Below are positions 37,436 to 48,051 of a DNA stretch of 64,000 bases, piece after piece. The translations under genes and the position numbers were made by a program. How positions within the stretch are numbered: position 1 is the first letter of the stretch; each line of letters opens with the position of its first letter. The stretch comes from Tenebrio molitor. Lineage: Eukaryota > Arthropoda > Insecta > Coleoptera > Tenebrionidae. Location: assembly GCF_963966145.1 (NCBI RefSeq), contig NC_091047.1, forward strand, positions 22,754,001 to 22,818,000, given 5' to 3'. The notes below the pieces were generated by a model, which worked only from the letters and a program-made list of their open reading frames with translations, made no database searches and was not told the DNA's origin.

Positions 37436-38626
37436 TGCTAATAGTGACTTTTTGTTCTGTTTCATACGCTTACTGCAATTTTTCAAAATTGACAATCAAA
37501 AAATGTCTAAAACTCATTTTTTTAAATGGCAACTACCATTTCTGACAGTAGATATAAATGTAAAATTTAATTTTAAGGCCACTTTTATCAACATTGTGTA
37601 TGCCTATTTCCAGCCGTTTTGGCATAATTTTTTGAATAAAATATTCTTTTTTTTATCAAACAATTGTTTTATTTGAATTTTTGTTCAAAAATCGCATTGT
37701 AATAAGTAGTAGATATGTAACAAAATAATAATAAAAAATAAGCTAGTTAACAAAAAAATACATTGAGCATTCTCATTAAAATACAGGGTGTTCGGTAAAT
37801 GTCTGGCCAAACTTTAACCGCGAGCTACTGGCTTCATGTAGAACTCGGAAAAAATATTTAAAAAATTCTATGTCAAAAAATAAAATGACATTTAATTTTT
37901 GAGGTACAATTTTTTTTAACTGCTTTTAGTCTTCTACGTTGTCTCACAACCTCGTAGGTAAAATTTCGGCATATTTTTAAAATACACCCTGTATATCATA
38001 TTTTATAAAACGTACGCCAATGCGAAGTAACCTCTAGGAAATATGCTTTAAAACAAGAAAACCGCATTGGTGTACGTTTTATAAAATATAATATACAGGG
38101 TGTATTTTTAAAATGTGCCGAAATTTTACCTACGAGGTTGTGAGACAACGTAGAAGACTAAAAGCAGTTAAAAAAAATTGTACCTCAAAAATTAAATGTC
38201 AATTTATTTTTTGACATAGAATTTTTTAAATATTTTTTCCGAGTTCTACATGAAGCCAGTAGCTCGCGGTTAAAGTTTGGCCGGACATTTACCGAACACC
38301 TGTATGTTTTTGTTAATTTGCTTATTTTTTATTATTTTGTTGTTACATTATCTACCATTTATTGCGATTTTTGAATAAAAATTCAAACAAAACAATTGCT
38401 TGATAAAAAAAAGAATATTTTATTCAAAAAATAGAAATTACGCCAAAACGGCTGGAAATAGGCATACATAATCTTAATAAAGGTGGCCTTAAAATTAAAT
38501 TTTACATTTATATCTCGTTTCAGAAATGGTAGTTGCCATTTAAAAAAATGAAGTTTTCGACATTTTTTACTTATCAATTTTGGAAAATTGCAGTAGGCGT
38601 ATGAAACAACAAAAATGTCACTAGCC
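37436..38626. repeat. Large inverted repeat (palindrome), about 1.2 kb
   Basis: Two arms of nearly 600 bp face each other around a 38-bp spacer (38025-38062). The outer arm includes TTTCATACGC...ACTGCAATTTT and CCAGCCGTTTTGGC. The inner arm starts CAGGGTGTTCGGTAAATGTC, runs through AGCTACTGGCTTCATGTAGA and ends TACACCCTGTATAT. The CAGGGTG/CACCCTG ends look like MITE borders. A third copy of the inner arm plus spacer lies at 48405-48712. The plus- and minus-strand frames inside (37389-37676, 38383-38577) are mirror images of each other and not genes. Confidence 0.9.
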
Positions 38627-39554
38627 TAAGAGTGTTGAAAACCCTGAGCAACGTATTAGGTATAAAATTAGACAAATCTCACCGGAAATGTTACAAAACG
38701 TAAGGTATGCATGTTACTATCGATCTGCAGTTACCAAGAAACAAACTGTGCCCATTTTGAACATTTGTTGCATTAAATAGTATTCAGCTTATAAAATTGG
38801 TTTTTATTTTTTAGCACGTGAACTTTGAAACTATTCAAACGAGGTGTCACTTGGCATACCCTTACATTTGAAAAAAAAAGTTAGGGGTGGTTGCGCACTT
38901 TCGGGAGGAGATATGCAAAAACCATGTGCACCAAAATGTAGACAAGGAAAAACAAGTTATGAATTTTATTCCAGTTAAAGTTTCCACACTGTATATTATT
39001 AATCTCATCATAGATCACAGACAATTAAACTATAGCAAGACGTCGCATTGCTACCCAATTTTTGGAAACACGATTCCAGCGCGGCGCGAGCAGTTGGCCG
39101 AACTAATTTTATAAAGCATGCTTGATGGAGTTGTTTAAATTAATAATTTTGTCCTCATTTAATATTAATTTCAAATGTAAAATGTCTTTAAAATGCACAA
39201 CGTTTTATTAATTATAAGAAAAATTAACAATAAATGAATTAAATTAAAAACTAGAACCAAAACTAAAATTAAATATTCTGAAAATCCCCATTTTCTTCGT
39301 AAGTAACATGTCTTTGACGATTTTTTTTTTAAATTCTCTTCTTACGTCCTGCAGTTTTTTTTTATAAATGATCAAATTGATTGATGCATCCAACAATTTT
39401 GTTTTAATTTCCAGAAAATGGCTTTTACAAATAAACCATGAAAATTAATTTTTCGTTCTAAGGCGATACGTAATTTCTTTCCAATACTTCTTTTATTCAA
39501 AAATACACTTAGATCGTAAATTTTGGCAACACAACACACAACTCTTCTGTTATA

Positions 39555-39775
39555 CGGGGTGATCAATAAGGACTGTTTAAGTTGGTAACACTGAATCGTA
39601 TTTTAAATCGTATAACAGGAGTAACTTCCGGTTGTTGGTGGCTTGTCGGTGTTAATGCTATACCTATTTCAGATATTTGTCAAATAAACCAACAAAACAT
39701 ATCCAGTTACAGTGTTATAAATAAAAATTTTCTTAATTGTATTGCCAACTTAAACAGTCCTTCTTGATCACCCGG
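39555..39775. mobile_element. MITE, 221 bp, TA target duplication
   Basis: CGGGGTGATCAATAAGGACT, then GTTTAAGTTGG, pairs with the right end read in reverse, CCGGGTGATCAAGAAGGACT. TA at 39553-39554 and 39776-39777. Confidence 0.88.
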
Positions 39776-39782
39776 TACATTA

Positions 39783-40456
39783 CATAGTGGGTCGATAAAA
39801 ACGGTACCAATTTTGTACGCTCATATTTTCCTGAGTTATTATCTGTTTTTAATGAGTAATATACCAGTAAAAAGCTCAATATTTATAGAAAAGGTTGTTG
39901 TTGTCAAGAACTCAAAAATTGTGCGTCACAACATGAAGACATGCAAAAATTCTCTCAATTATAAGTTTTACAGATATGGTTCAATATGCTCCCCATTTTT
40001 ATTAGCTACCATTTGCAATCGTCTTCACTAGTGATTGATGGAGCAACATCAACATCGCACCGAGCGGCACAAACAATCATATACCTTGAGCTGAAGGCTC
40101 CTGAACAATTAACGGAATGCTGGAATCAGCTACCTCAGAGACAAATATGTAGCTTCTGCAATTGGGGACGGACAAAGACGATTACAAATGATAGCTAATA
40201 AAAATGGAGGGCATATTGATTGAACCATATCTGGAAACTCATAATTGAGATAGGTAATCTTCAAAACCAGAATTTTTGCATGTCTTCATGTTATGACGCA
40301 CAACTTTTGAGTTAGGACTATCTCTGCACAGCAAGAGGCCTTCATCTTTTCTATAAATATTGGGTTTTTCACTGGTATATTAATCATTTAAAAAACTTAA
40401 TAACTCAGGAAGATATGAACGAACAAAATTTGTACCGTTTTTTTCGGCCCACTGTG
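39783..40456. mobile_element. Fold-back-like MITE, 674 bp, TA target duplication
   Basis: Very long imperfect inverted repeats (about 240 bp each): CATAGTGGGTCGATAAAAAC at the left against CACAGTGGGCCGAAAAAAAC read in reverse at the right, then shared blocks such as AATATACCAGT, CTATAAATATTG, ACATGAAGACATGCAAAAAT and GGTTCAATATGC. The middle (40020-40190) is unique and may be leftover transposase sequence; I cannot confirm that. TA at 39781-39782 and 40457-40458. It lies only 8 bp from the preceding MITE. Confidence 0.85.
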
Positions 40457-40459
40457 TAT

Positions 40460-41140
40460 TTTAGTTTCAATTTTAACTTGTCATGCTCCTTAAAAGAATA
40501 GGTACCGGGGGCACACACTATTGTTTGGTTTCTTTTTGTCTTGAATTGAAACTGAAAGTATAACTTTATTAAGAAGTTTCACCACTTAAGTTTTTACCTT
40601 TATAAATTACGTAGCAGATTCACAAATTGCCCAAAAAGTAGAAAATGTTATTTTTTTCCTTTCTTTATTGTTTTCTTATTAACAATTTCTCAATACTGAA
40701 CACGTTGGCTATTGTAATTACTTTCATTTAATAAATGGCACTAATTCCTACCTTTTTATTCACAGAAAGTCTTATATCTTTAAAAAGTACATTTTTATTT
40801 TTTTCAGAAAAGTGTCACATTTGACAAATATTTTTTGACTGTTTTAAATACAACGGTAATAATCGAAATTTTACGAATAAATATGACGGAGTGTTTTGGC
40901 CAACTGCGTGCGGAGCAGCATCGTTGAAGCTATTCCAACGTTATTATATGGGATTGAAGTGTCTTACTATAGTTTAATTGTCTGTGTCATAGATCATCTG
41001 AATTGTAAAAGAATTCTACAATCTCATTTTTGTAACTGCAGTTGTGGACATTAAAATTTAAGACAAATGTGCCAACTCGCGTTATCAAAAACTCGACATC
41101 TACTTTTTTGTAAATTTATCTTTCATCTTGACAGACTCGG
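40460..41140. other. Upstream flank of the GH1 pseudogene
   Basis: From about 40998 onward (AGATCATCTGAATTGTAAA, GCAGTTGTGGACATTAAAA, GTTATCAAAAACTCGACATC, ATTTATCTTTCATCTTGACA) the sequence is shared with the flanks at 50290 and 60270. No gene lies between 40460 and 40998. Confidence 0.6.
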
Positions 41141-41170
41141 CTGATAAGTGAAAAAAAAGTGTTTATGTAA
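41141..41170 (+). promoter_or_regulatory. GATA-type site and degraded TATA of GH1 copy A
   Basis: CTGATAAG (41141-41148) is a good GATA-factor site and is identical in the intact copy (60374-60381). The TATA position that reads TTTATAAA in the intact copy is TTTATGTA here (41162-41169), so the core promoter is weakened. Function is inferred from position and conservation. Confidence 0.55.
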
Positions 41171-41215
41171 GATTAAAATTTTGCCACAGTTTGAGTGTTT
41201 CAAAACATTGCCAAA

Positions 41216-42918
41216 ATGAAGTTCACAGCACTGCTTCTACTGGCGCTCCATATTTTATCAAGGTAATTTGCACACTATTTTTAGTTAACACTGTGAAAAC
41301 CAAAACTTTCAGAACCACTGGTGAACCAATCAATAAAAAATTTCCAGAAAATTTTATTTTTGGGACTGCCACAGCCTCTTATCAAATAGAAGGTGGATGG
41401 CAAGATGACGGTAAAGGAAAAAGCATATGGGATCATTTTACACATACTCATCCAGAGAACATCGCTAACGGAGGAAATGGAGATATAGCATGCAATTCAT
41501 ATCACAAATATCTAGAAGATGTAGAGTTGCTCAAAAATCTAGGAGCAAATTTCTATCGATTTTCTTTGTCCTGGTCTAGAATCCTTCCCACGGGACAAAC
41601 GGATCACGTGAACCATGCAGGTGTACGTTACTACAAAAAACCTTATCACTGCCTTGAAATCAAACGGAATCGAACCATTTGTCACTTTGTATCATTGGGA
41701 TCTTCCCCAACCGCTCCAAGACATCGGTGGATGGCCAAACGAAGCGCTTGTCGACTATTTCGCCGATTATGCCAGACTAGCCTTTAAACTGTTTGGTAAT
41801 GACGTCAAAAACTGGATGACATTTAACGAAGCTAAACAAATCTGTCAGTATGGTTATGGATATGGTTCTTTCGCTCCGGGGATAACTCACGATGGTATCG
41901 ACAACTATTTGTGCGGGCACACTGTTCTCAAGTCCCATGCCAAAGCGTACCACATTTACGACAAAGAATTTAGAGCGACACAAAATGGTAGAGTTTCGAT
42001 GGTTGTGGATACTCATTGGTTCGAACCTGGCAGTGACAGCGACCAAGACAAAGAGGCCGCCTATAGAAAAATGCAGTTCAACGTGAGTTGTTCACCGTAA
42101 TTAATGACTTTGTTGGCAATATTTTTTTTTAGTTTGGTTGGTTCGCTCATCCAATCTATCACCCCGACGCGCGACGGTAACTATCCTCAAGTCATGATCG
42201 ACCGTATTGCTGACAGAAGCCGGAAAGAGGGTTTCTCAAAGTCTCGTCTGCCTAAATTTACACCAAAGGAAGTGCATTATATTAAAGGAACTTTTGATTT
42301 TCTCTCCCTCAACACCTACGCAACAAATATGGCGCAATGGAGCGACGATTATGCAATTGGAGATCCGAGTTTGGATGCTGACACTAACGTGACCATATAT
42401 CAAGATGGATCGTGGAACAGTTCGGCTTCTAATTGGCTTAAGGTTGTTCCGTGGGGGGTTAGAAAACTTTTGAACTGGGTTAACGAAAATTACGACAATC
42501 CTGAAATTATCATCACAGAGAACGGCTTTTCGGATCATGGAGAAGTCGATGATCAAGGCAGAATTTACTTCTATAAAGTACGCATAGAGGTATTTTTAGC
42601 ATAGTAAATGACAAAATGTTAAAATTACAGGAATACTTGAGCAATATCCTTCAAGCGATCCTCGAAGATGGAGTCAACGTTACAGGATATACAGCGTGGA
42701 GTCTGATGGATAATTTTGAATGGTTGAGTGGATACACGTAAGTATTATGTATTCGAAGCGATTTATGAATACTTTTATATTAATCATTTAGGGAGAAGTT
42801 TGGCATTTACCAAGTTAATTTTGATAATCCACATAGACCAAGAACTCCTAAGGCATCAACAGAGTTTCTCAAGAAAGTAATTGCCACCAAATGCTTGGTA
42901 GACGTGTGTGAAGATTAA
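41216..42918 (+). pseudogene. GH1 beta-glucosidase-like gene, copy A, frameshifted
   Basis: Five exons match the intact gene at 60445-62142 exactly in layout: 41216-41262, 41313-42082, 42133-42577, 42631-42737, 42792-42918, all with GT/AG borders. Exon 2 is one base longer (six A instead of five at 41635-41640), which shifts the frame after GVRYYK. Exon 3 is seven bases longer (extra GCGCGAC near 42169-42175), giving a stop at 42178-42180 if the first shift is ignored. Outside these breaks the GH1 motifs persist: signal peptide MKFTALLLLALHILS, SYQIEGGW, YHWDLPQP, TFNEAK (acid/base Glu), IITENGFSDHG (nucleophile Glu) and DNFEWLSGYTEKFG. The TATA box is degraded and the AATAAA seen behind the intact copy is missing. 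Most likely a young pseudogene; the one-base change alone could be a read error, the seven-base one hardly. Confidence 0.88.
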
Positions 42919-43057
42919 TCACCGTTAATACTATTGTCATGTTACAATGAAAGGGCTGACAAAATAGATATTAAATAGTGTAATCCCCAAATGAGTACAG
43001 AATTGCATACCTCCACAGTACCGATCCAACATATTTATCTACAGACTGGTACGAAAA

Positions 43058-43151
43058 TTGGATTCACTTTTACACATTTGCCCAAAAGATGGGACTACAA
43101 AAAAAATGAAAAGGAATTGCTGTCAACATTGTTTTTTTTTTACGTAGGTAA
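43058..43151 (+). repeat. Tandem-duplicated segment S1, left part
   Basis: The sequence from TTTACACATTTGCCCAAAAG to the T-run near 43140 repeats at 45736-45812. The copy is interrupted at 43151 by the LTR-type insertion and resumes at 45255. The second copy, S2, shows the site without the insertion. Confidence 0.75.
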
Positions 43152-45254
43152 TGTTACGATTTAAATTTCGCGGTAAATCGTAAAGGCGAGAACGTTTTAG
43201 AACATTCCAGAACGGGCTCTCGGACCCCGACTTCCGGTACCGGCCGCGTCAATTCGGCGAGAGGAGGGGAAAATATATAAAGGTGGAACCGACGCCATCA
43301 AAGGGGTTCTCGATCAGGTTCTCGATCAGGTTCTCGATCAGGTTCTCGAAAGGTTCTCGACTAAGACAGGTCCGAGGTTACGACCGTTCCGTGTGTGAGT
43401 GTTGTGTTCAAAGGGGGAGATTAGGGGGTGTTTTAGTGTGCAACAGGTGCTGGCGAACCCGTGGAGGAAGACCGATTCGGCTGGGAAATCGTCCTAGAAG
43501 AATTCCAACCGAAACGTCGCGGCGGATAAAGGCTTCCTTCACGAGGGTCAACAACCCTACGCTTCAGCGGATAATTTCACCACCCTGTTGGGCCGACGTC
43601 ATCCCCCAGGACCCCTCCGGAGAGCAGGACCTCACACCGGACTGTCCCTGGCCGAGGAACCCGAGTCCAGGAGCAACTCATATCTGGCAAGGTCCTTCAG
43701 CGTCTTTCTTTTACTGTCCGCCATCTTGGCACACTTCTTTTACGTTGATTCAGTTATCAGACCTGGAGTGACCTCGCCAGAGACGACGAGCTCGCTGGCT
43801 CTCGGAAGTTTTTTTATTAATTTTTATCAGTTCATTACCATTTTATACTTTTTTGCACCGGGGCTAAACCTAACTGATTCACGCTTATCCTTAGGGAGTG
43901 TCGAGGGGAGGAAGGACCCCGAGGACTTTCCGAGGATACGGACGGCGTAATAGACCAGCGGCGGAAGAAGGACTCGGAGGACCTTCCTCCAGCTCCTCTC
44001 TTCCCAGGACTCTTCTTTAGATTTCAAGTCCCAGGCCCGGTGTAAGGGAAGTTTTCGTTAATTTATCATTGATTCGTCATTTGTAATTAGAAATTTAGCC
44101 TGGTAGTACCGGCACTGTTTGTAAATTTAACTAGAGTTTAAGCGCCTTCAGCGTGTTATTTTGTGAACCTTCAGTTCGCCACCTTACTCGCTTTCATTTG
44201 GTAATATTGACAGTTTAAATAATAGTTTCAAGGTGAAAACTTTAATTTGTACATTTTCGAGAATATCTCTTGGTTTGTATCCTAGATTCACTTTACATAC
44301 TTTAAAATCTACTCCAACACCATGGCTACATGTCCTAGCGCACATTATTCCGTACGATATTAGAAGAAAATACGTAACAAAACGAATTTGGGATAAATTT
44401 CAAAATTCACCGAACATGTACTCCATAACACAAGACATGGCAAATTTACCACCCTTTAGATTAAAATCGCGTAAACCACTTTGGAAAGAAGAATTTCTCA
44501 TGGAACCATTTTCCAAATCTGACTATTGGAAAGCAGCCTGGCAAGACGTAGATATTTTCAATAAAAATCTAATTGAGGATCCTACAAAACAACTTCCGGG
44601 ATTTGACCTACCTAGGAAAATCTGGTGTAAATTAAATCGTTTTAGAACCGGGCATGGCAAATGCAATAATATGTTGTTTCACTGGAACATTCGTGAAAAC
44701 CCTTCTTGTGAATGCGGTGCAGAAAAAGAAACCATCCAACACATTTTGGAAGAATGTCCCCTTACTAAATTCCAGCAAGGTTTCTCCAAACTACATCTAC
44801 TTACCGAAGACGCCCTAAATTGGCTACAACAAATTAAAAACATATAATTTACCATAATTATTTTATGAATTTCGAATTTTAATTGTAATTTTCTTCATAC
44901 GAATATATATATATATACTTTACATAGACAACTGTGTTTCGCCCGCAGCGGCATCTAAGTTGGAGTTTAATAATTAAGTGTCGTATGTAAGGCTAGGAAA
45001 CGATAATTAAACACCATTATATTTACATCTGTGTTTCTGTCCAACACCTGGTATAACACCGTGTTTGTGAAACCTCTTTTCTACCTTCGACAGTCTCGCT
45101 CTCGAGACGTAAGTGTGATTTTGTGCCGGGCCTGGAACCAATCAGTCTCCGAAATCGTTATTTAAATTTCCCCCGGTGAAGTTGGGAGATTTAAGTTTTC
45201 TCTTGTGGTCGTTGGAGTAAGTTTTTTTTTTAAAGAGAAAATAATAACGTAACA
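43152..45254 (+). mobile_element. LTR-type element (probable solo LTR) with nested LINE fragment
   Basis: The insert begins TGTTACG (43152) and ends CGTAACA (45254), the inverted termini typical of many Gypsy/BEL LTRs, and is flanked by a 4-bp GTAA duplication (43148-43151 and 45255-45258). A near-copy of the flank (45736-45838) lacks the insert. A TATA box (TATATAAA, 43273-43280) and a GC-rich start region fit an LTR promoter. A 12-bp unit GGTTCTCGATCA repeats three times, plus two partial units, at 43305-43360. No gag or pol sequence lies within, so a solo LTR enlarged by a LINE fragment is favoured. Frames at 43283-43950 run through repeats and are not credible genes. Strand assigned from the TATA box. 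Confidence 0.7.
44233..44847 (+). pseudogene. LINE C-terminal fragment (RNase H-distal tail with Cys/His motif)
   Basis: A 204-codon frame ends with LNRFRTGHGKCNNMLFHW, ENPSCECGAEKETIQHILEE and CPLTKF. This C-x-C...H...C block is the zinc-binding tail after the RNase H or RT domain in Jockey/I-type LINEs. The N-terminal half (APIIPYDIRRK-like linker) is less distinctive. The RT is absent, so this is a 5'-truncated copy. An AT microsatellite at 44902-44916 may be its 3' end. It lies inside the LTR-type element, so it probably inserted into it. Confidence 0.75.
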
Positions 45255-45310
45255 GTAACTATACTTTCAAAAAATGTAGCTAAATTAATGTTGGTTGTAG
45301 CCGATTAGGA
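45255..45310 (+). repeat. Tandem-duplicated segment S1, right part
   Basis: GTAACTATACTTTCAAAAAA to GCCGATTAGGA continues S1 after the LTR-type insertion. S2 carries the same words (TAACTATGCTTTCAAAAAAT, GCCGATTAGGA) without the 23-bp piece TAGCTAAATTAATG...TTGTA. Confidence 0.7.
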
Positions 45311-45735
45311 TTTTTTTTTTTTGCCTTTCCCTTTTCACCGTACTGGTCTATCAGGTACCTTGCGGTCGGCTTTTTCCTCTTTTTTCCTTTGTGCGGCGGG
45401 GCTCCGGGGTACTTTCCACGGCCACCCATACCCATCCTCTCTTCTCCTTTTTTCTTTCTGGACAACACAACATGAAATACAGCACAAACATCCATGGGAG
45501 GCCCATCCGGCCTGGGATTTGAACCCTGCTGACCTCGCGGTGGTGTCGGGAGAGTGTCGCTCTTCCTTCCACCACCCTACCGTCAGCCCCTACTAGACAT
45601 ACACACACATCCATGGCCCGGCGGAGTTTCCTTCCTTCGAAAAAATCCTCCCCCTTCGGTGGGATTCGAACCCACTAGCGCCGGGACCGCGACCTCGGAG
45701 CACTGTCTCCGACAGCCATGCGGCCACCGAGCTAC
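45311..45735 (-). mobile_element. Dimeric tRNA-derived SINE
   Basis: On the minus strand the element starts at about 45735 with a tRNA-like A box (TAGCTCGGTGG, 45734-45724) and about 50 nt later a B box (GGGTTCGAATCCC, 45673-45661). A second tRNA-like unit follows: an A-box-like TAGGGTGGTGG (about 45581-45571) and B box GGGTTCAAATCCC (45526-45514). The element ends in a run of 12 A (T-run at 45311-45322). Two box pairs and an A tail on one strand are the hallmarks of a dimeric tRNA SINE. It sits exactly at the junction between S1 and S2. Neither unit folds as a complete tRNA by eye, so they are not tRNA genes. Confidence 0.75.
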
Positions 45736-45838
45736 TTTTCCACATTTGCCCAAAAGATGGAACTACAAGAAAAGATTAAATGGAATTGCTGGCAACATTG
45801 TTTTTTTTACATAACTATGCTTTCAAAAAATGCCGATT
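45736..45838 (+). repeat. Tandem-duplicated segment S2
   Basis: Second copy of S1: TTTCCACATTTGCCCAAAAG, GGAATTGCTGGCAACATTG, CATAACTATGCTTTCAAAAA, GCCGATTAGGA. It shows the pre-insertion state of the site that received the LTR-type element. Confidence 0.75.
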
Positions 45839-46046
45839 AGGATATGTTGCACGCTAATGATCCTGCACTCTTACAGCTGCTGTTCTACCAGAGCGACCTT
45901 CTTTAGCAGGGTAATACCATTTTATGATATTTATTCGCTGCTCAATATTGAAATTCACAATTTTCAATTGGCAGTGACATTGACAATTGTGAAAATAATG
46001 ACAATTGCACGAAAAATTTAATTCGGTGTTGCCATTTAATTAAATG

Positions 46047-46378
46047 CAGGGCAAGTCACATAAGGCTTATTTCTGAATTTATTTTGTACGCAACCAAAAT
46101 TACTAATGACGCTGACCACTTGATAACGTTTATAATGTGATTTAATTTAGTAATCAACGTAAGTATGTAATTTGGCTAAAAATGTCAAAATGACATTGTC
46201 CTGTTCTCAAAAATTAAATTCATCAACTGCTGTTTTGACATTTTTAGCCAAATTACATACCTACGTTAATTACTAAATTAAATCACATTATAAACGGTAT
46301 CAAGTGGTCAGCGTCATTAGTATTTTTGGTTGCGTACAAAATAAATTCAGAAATAAGCCTTATGTGATTTGCTTTGTA
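46047..46378. mobile_element. Fold-back MITE, about 330 bp
   Basis: Arms of about 145 bp pair almost perfectly: GTCACATAAGGCTTATTTCT at the left with AGAAATAAGCCTTATGTGAT at the right, continuing through TTTTGTACGCAACCAAAA, GACCACTTGAT, AATCACATTATAAA and TGTAATTTGGCTAAAAATGT. The loop is about 55 bp around 46190-46230. No coding sequence. Confidence 0.87.
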
Positions 46379-46898
46379 TATATTTGTAACCCTCAAATTT
46401 TTTGTAAAAACAGCGACATCTCTTGGCAATAAGAAGAAAAGTGACTCCAATTTTCGTAGCCACTCTCTATATGTTGACTCATATAATCCTTGATTGATAA
46501 GTCTCATAAAAAGTGATATTACCAAAAATGACACCTGACGACGTGACTCATTATATTTAGTTCATCATATTTTACTACAGTTTATGCATACCATGTCTAA
46601 AAAAACGCTAAAGAGAGAGAATAAATTATTTTTTCCACTACTAGTCTCAGAAGGCTTCATTATTGACCCTCGAACCGACCCCAGAAGTAGAATTTCTCTC
46701 CCAAGGTTAATAATAATTTTCATTATTAACCTAGGTGAATAATGAACAGCCGTCACCTAACAACGAAAGATTTTCGTTAATTTCATTGGTTAACGCAGAC
46801 GATTTTCATAGCAACCGTTGAAAACTGAGAACTCGGATCGTCGCATCGAACAAAATAATGTTATTAATAATTATTATCCGAAAGGGTTTTAACGTATC

Positions 46899-47024
46899 TA
46901 GTAGTGGAAAAAATAGTATATAAACCACGGTGAAGAAGTCCCTTATAGCCTTCGCGCCTTGGCACTCTGGCTATAATCATCATGAAGTTCTTCACCTTGG
47001 TGTATAATATACTATTCCTACGAC
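46899..47024. repeat. Composite palindrome (member h)
   Basis: Ends AAAAATAGTATA and TATACTATTCCTAC. Arms GGTGAAGAA with TTCTTCACC, and TTATAGCC with GGCTATAA. Tip TTCGCGCCTTGGCACTC. Confidence 0.72.
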
Positions 47025-47117
47025 CGCTAGTCTAAATAGCTAAAATCCCTAACTAACAACCCCTCTAGTAAACGCTTCCTTACGCACATGTGCTTGTAAA
47101 TTAACTCCGCCCACAAC

Positions 47118-47206
47118 AGTATATTATTATTCGAGTTTTATAGGACGCTAGATTGTGAACGAATGTCACAGTGCGTCTTATAAAACTAGTGTAACATTAG
47201 TATATT
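47118..47206. repeat. Composite palindrome (member i)
   Basis: Ends AGTATATTATTATTCGAG and TAACATTAGTATATT. Inner arms TTTTATAGGACGC and GCGTCTTATAAAAC. It lies next to a second palindrome. Confidence 0.65.
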
Positions 47207-47213
47207 AAAACAT

Positions 47214-47316
47214 GAGTTTTATAAAACTTATATTAAGACACGAGTCAGATTTGCAGCACGACTGCTGCAAGCAGGAGTGCCTGTAAATGACGAGTGCTCT
47301 TAAGTTTTATAAAACG
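47214..47316. repeat. Composite palindrome (member j)
   Basis: Arms TTTTATAAAACTTA and TTAAGTTTTATAAAA. The tip region holds GCACGACTGCTGCAAGCAGG with GAGTGC, again a GC-rich nested hairpin. Confidence 0.65.
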
Positions 47317-47867
47317 AATTTTTTATGCAATTTTTTCTAATTTGCAAATTAAATACATGCTTTTTTTACAAATAAAATCAATTTTGGTAATTTAGGGAAT
47401 TTTGTGACAGCTGGTGACACATTTATTTCATGGTTAACATTTAAAGTAAAATTCTAAATTTGAATCTAGACTAAACATAATTGTCATTTCGCAAGTGAAA
47501 TTGCAATTAAAGATGAATTATCTAGAAATGCGGCAAATAGCAGAGAATACCCGAGTCAATTTGCTGCCGGCAATGTGTGTTACCAACTGAAAATAGTTCC
47601 TAGATTTCGGATGTGTTAATACTTAGCTTATTAACGCATTCAAAATGAATGCGTTAACAGCTTTGTTAAAACAGCAAATTAGAAAAACTATTTTTTCTAC
47701 TTTGGTCGCATTAATTTGATAAATACTCAAAAAAAATCTAATTATGAAATAATCTAAGGATTTGTGTGTGGCATGAGTTATGGTGGTATTTCTGTGTAAT
47801 TTATGTCAAATTTCAAATGTTTTAATTGTTAACAGGAGCTCGGTAGAGACGCCGGACTCCGGCCAGC

Positions 47868-48051
47868 GTGCTATTACAGCAATACCAACGTACAGGTTGC
47901 TCATTGTAGCTTGAGCTGCGAGGTATGTCCAAAGTTGATTAAAGAGGTCCGATAAAGAGGTCCTGGAAGCAACAAAGAAATGCGACAAAGTTAGTGTTAG
48001 GCCACGCCCATTCGGCTCTCACAGCTCAAGCTACAATGGGGAAGCTGTAAT
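47868..48051. mobile_element. Short MITE-like inverted repeat, about 184 bp
   Basis: CATTGTAGCTTGAGCTGCGA pairs with TCACAGCTCAAGCTACAATG, and the outer CTATTACAGC pairs with GCTGTAATAAG. The left arm carries about 18 extra bases. A minus-strand frame (47806-47988) is a by-product. Confidence 0.65.

Noticed and set aside
37389..38577. Similar frames on both strands (95 and 64 codons) that look like a conserved protein
   Set aside because: They are the two arms of the palindrome read in opposite directions; low-complexity Phe/Lys-rich composition.
41777..42556. Antisense frames under GH1 exons (also 61005-61828)
   Set aside because: Shadows of the GH1 coding sequence; their similarity in the two copies follows from GH1 conservation.
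43305..43360. Short direct repeats suggesting a CRISPR array
   Set aside because: Units are contiguous 12-mers with no spacers and lie in an insect LTR-type element.
43283..43950. Two overlapping plus-strand frames of 162 and 120 codons
   Set aside because: They run through the 12-bp repeat array and GC-rich LTR-type sequence, overlap in different frames and show no domain.
45280..45614. Minus- and plus-strand frames of 70-90 codons
   Set aside because: They lie wholly within the SINE.
45658..45735. Possible tRNA gene on the minus strand
   Set aside because: A and B boxes are present but no full cloverleaf can be drawn, and a second tRNA-like unit and an A tail follow. A SINE fits better.
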